64,000 bases of DNA from VRUE01 sp963814915 (GTDB lineage Bacteria > Actinomycetota > Thermoleophilia > Solirubrobacterales > 70-9): positions 22,495-86,494 of the forward strand of contig CAWFEI010000008.1 in assembly GCA_963814915.1 (NCBI GenBank), in the 5' to 3' direction. Every line of letters begins with the position of its first letter. Position 1 is the stretch's first letter. The notes beneath the pieces are model-generated. The model had not been told where the DNA came from. It worked only from the letters and a program-made list of their open reading frames with translations, and made no database searches. A program made the position numbers and the translations under genes. Shown here one piece after another: positions 62,302 to 64,000 of the stretch.

Positions 62302-63818
62302 CTCTGCTTGCTCTTGTCGCGGCCCGCGCCCTTGCCCCGCTTGCCCTTCTTCTTCACGGTCACCTTGCGGGCGAAGGATACGCTTCGCTTGGCGCCGGCA
62401 GCGACGAAGGTGCCGCGCACCTTGACGGTGAGCCTGCCGCGCTTTTTGAGCGCCTTGCGGCCCAGCCTCGTCGGCTCGATCTTGACCCTGACCGGGCCGG
62501 CCCGCTTCGGTCGCTTGACGACCTTCCGGATCAGCGAGTGGGGACGCCGCTTGCCCTTCTTGCCCTTGCCCTTCTTGCCCTTGCGCCTGCCCTTCTTGCC
62601 TTTAACGGCGGAGACGTCCGCGCTCGCGGCGGCGAGGCTCGCGCTCGATTGTTTGCCGCCGCCATTGGCCTGCTGCACTGTCAGCCTGCCGGCCGAAGGC
62701 ACCACCACGACCAGGGTGGTGGAGCCGTTCCGCACGATCGGCCGACCTCGCAGGTGGGGCGGCGACGTGTCAGCCTCAGGGCTGGGGCTGGCGCTGGAGC
62801 CGGGATTGGAATCGGGCGCGGGTGCGGGCTCAGGCACGGAATCAGGCGGCGGGGTAGCGCCACCGAGCGCCTGCCAATCGGGATTCCGCGCTGCGAAGAA
62901 TCCCGTCGGCAGCGTGATCTCGCCGCTGCCGTCGGCCGCGCTCACGTACAGCTTGTCGCCGCCGAACAGATCGCCGTAAACCACCATCGTTCCGTCGGGC
63001 GAGAACCGCGGAGTGGCCTCAGAGCGGCCGGGCGTGTTGGTGATATTGACCGCCGAACCGGCGGCGGAGGCGACGAAGATGTCGAGACTGCAGCAAGTAG
63101 GCGTCCTGCCCAGGTACAGAAACTCGACTCCGTCCGGGGACCAGCCTCCGGAATAGACCGAGTATTGCGGCAGGAGTCCGCTGAACTTGGTTGCGGGACC
63201 GTTGCCGCTGGCAGTCCACGCCGCCGAGAGGAAGCTGCTGGTTCCCGGGACCTGGAAGTACTCGGTGAAGAGGAGCTCCCCGCCGGCCGAGATCTCCGGT
63301 TCGATGAAGTTGTCGACGACTTCGGGCGTTGCGGAGCGGAACAGCGCGTAGGTCGAGGTCGGTGCGGCGCCCAGGTCGGCGGTCGAAAATGTGGGGGCCC
63401 CGCTTTCGGGGTCGGCGCGGAAGATGACTGTGTCGTCGTCGACCCAGCTCGGGTTCTCCTCCTCGATCGCGTCGTTGGACGTGAGGCGGCGTTCATCGGT
63501 CCCATCCGCGTCGATCACGTAGATGTCGCGCTCGCCGCCGCGCTTCGAGACGAATGCCAGCCGATCGCCGCGGGGCGACCACGACGGTTCGCCCCCGCCG
63601 TCCGGATGCGTGACCAGTCGCTGGCCTCCACCGCCCTCCGGATCGATCGTGTAGATCGTGTCGAGGTATTCGTAGGCGATCTTCCCGTTTTTGCCGGGAA
63701 AGGTTCCGGCCGCCGCGGGCGCGGCGGCGAGCAAGAGAGCAACCCCAGCGAGGGCGAGCACGACCCAGGCGCGGACAGAAGTCGTCAGGCGGACGTCAGA
63801 TGGGGCCACCGGCGGCAT
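62298..63818 (-). CDS. Secreted TolB-like beta-propeller (PD40) protein
   Basis: 506 residues from ATG 63818 (GTG 63833 possible). Signal peptide (VVLALAGVALLLAAAPAAAG). The N-terminal 300 residues hold PD40/WD40-like blades (PSWSPRGDRLAFVSKRGGER, DIYVIDADGTDERRLTSNDA, GGWSPDGVEFLYLGR, TPRFSPDGTMVVYGDLFGGD). A Pro/Ser linker leads to a basic C-terminal segment (KKGRRKGKKGKGKKGKRRPH, LGRKALKKRGRLTVKVRGTF). In actinobacteria such proteins are surface-exposed and often of unknown ligand. It may be co-transcribed with the upstream-located unknown secreted gene. Confidence 0.85.
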   Translation of the reverse strand: MPPVAPSDVRLTTSVRAWVVLALAGVALLLAAAPAAAGTFPGKNGKIAYEYLDTIYTIDPEGGGGQRLVTHPDGGGEPSWSPRGDRLAFVSKRGGERDIYVIDADGTDERRLTSNDAIEEENPSWVDDDTVIFRADPESGAPTFSTADLGAAPTSTYALFRSATPEVVDNFIEPEISAGGELLFTEYFQVPGTSSFLSAAWTASGNGPATKFSGLLPQYSVYSGGWSPDGVEFLYLGRTPTCCSLDIFVASAAGSAVNITNTPGRSEATPRFSPDGTMVVYGDLFGGDKLYVSAADGSGEITLPTGFFAARNPDWQALGGATPPPDSVPEPAPAPDSNPGSSASPSPEADTSPPHLRGRPIVRNGSTTLVVVVPSAGRLTVQQANGGGKQSSASLAAASADVSAVKGKKGRRKGKKGKGKKGKRRPHSLIRKVVKRPKRAGPVRVKIEPTRLGRKALKKRGRLTVKVRGTFVAAGAKRSVSFARKVTVKKKGKRGKGAGRDKSKQR

Positions 63819-63922
63819 TGTGAGCGGCCGCACCCGCGACTCCCACCCCCTTGGCGAAACTTGGGCCGAACGGCCCAGGACTTGGGGTTGCGGAGCGGCG
63901 ACTCAGCTGCGCGACGGCCTTC

Positions 63923-63948
63923 GGGGGAGGGTCACACCGCCCTCCCCC
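63923..63948 (-). terminator. Hairpin after the partial gene at the window end
   Basis: GGGGGAGGG (63923-63931) pairs perfectly with CCCTCCCCC (63940-63948) around an 8-base loop. It lies seven bases downstream of the stop of the partial minus-strand gene. There is no T-run, so the terminator call rests on position and stem. Confidence 0.55.
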
Positions 63949-63955
63949 ATACCGC

Positions 63956-64000
63956 CTACGAGGCTTTGTCGTCGGTGTTCGACTCGATCTCCTGGGCGAG
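63956..64000 (-). CDS. Partial gene, C-terminal 14 residues only
   Basis: The minus strand reads LAQEIESNTDDKAS and a TAG stop at 63956-63958, with the frame open to the window edge. The helical, acidic end and the adjacent hairpin suggest a real gene end. Too little remains to name the product. Confidence 0.45.
   Translation of the reverse strand, partial: LAQEIESNTDDKAS

Overview
The window is about 70% G+C. It has GTG and TTG starts, many 1-14 base gene overlaps, actinobacterial-type sigma/anti-sigma genes and an S10-spc-alpha ribosomal cluster. Together with secreted proteins that end in Lys/Arg-rich beta domains, this points to a Gram-positive actinobacterium, most likely class Thermoleophilia (Solirubrobacterales-like). 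The phylum is well supported; the class is an inference from gene style.

Layout. 1-4746: biotin genes (partial bioF, bioD, bioA), split by a divergent MarR regulator/MFS efflux pair. 4774-9211: ECF sigma factor with a DUF4349 membrane partner, NUDIX hydrolase, TasA-like protein, LemA, rubredoxin. 9258-17676: GMC oxidoreductase, superoxide dismutase and a general-stress module (SigB-like sigma, RsbW-like kinase with a second degenerate domain, STAS antagonist, and a GAF/SpoIIE phosphatase broken by two frameshifts), plus MscS and YihY membrane proteins. 17815-20732: an accessory pocket. An IS256-family element with a 27-bp inverted repeat and an 8-bp target duplication interrupts a hypothetical gene; beside it are tRNA-Pro(CGG), an inverted repeat, GCATGC-rich direct repeats and a DUF4258-like/DUF2283 pair. 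21061-30252: carbonic anhydrase, DsbA-like protein, acyl-CoA synthetase, patatin, PBP4-type carboxypeptidase, SurE and LigA.

30253-52615 is the translation core. On the minus strand it runs fusA, tuf, rpsJ through secY, adk, map, rpmJ, rpsM, rpsK, rpsD, rpoA, rplQ and truA. rpsL-rpsG lie on the plus strand, divergent from fusA, so the classical str operon is broken. Several ribosomal proteins (S17, L22, L5, S5) carry long low-complexity tails. 52629-64000: a HAD-like protein, a small membrane protein, a flavin monooxygenase, a large LAL-type LuxR regulator and three secreted proteins (beta-helix, unknown, TolB-like propeller).

Most unusual signals: (1) a 91-bp double-palindromic element present as an inverted pair around truA, with identical flanks and a core that differs only by compensated base pairs; (2) a roughly 100-bp hairpin-bearing repeat in three intergenic places of the ribosomal region; (3) a repeated TANNNT hexamer 6-8 bases before start codons, suggesting widespread leaderless mRNAs; (4) an L22 Lys/Ala tail written with A6 runs in an otherwise G+C-rich genome.
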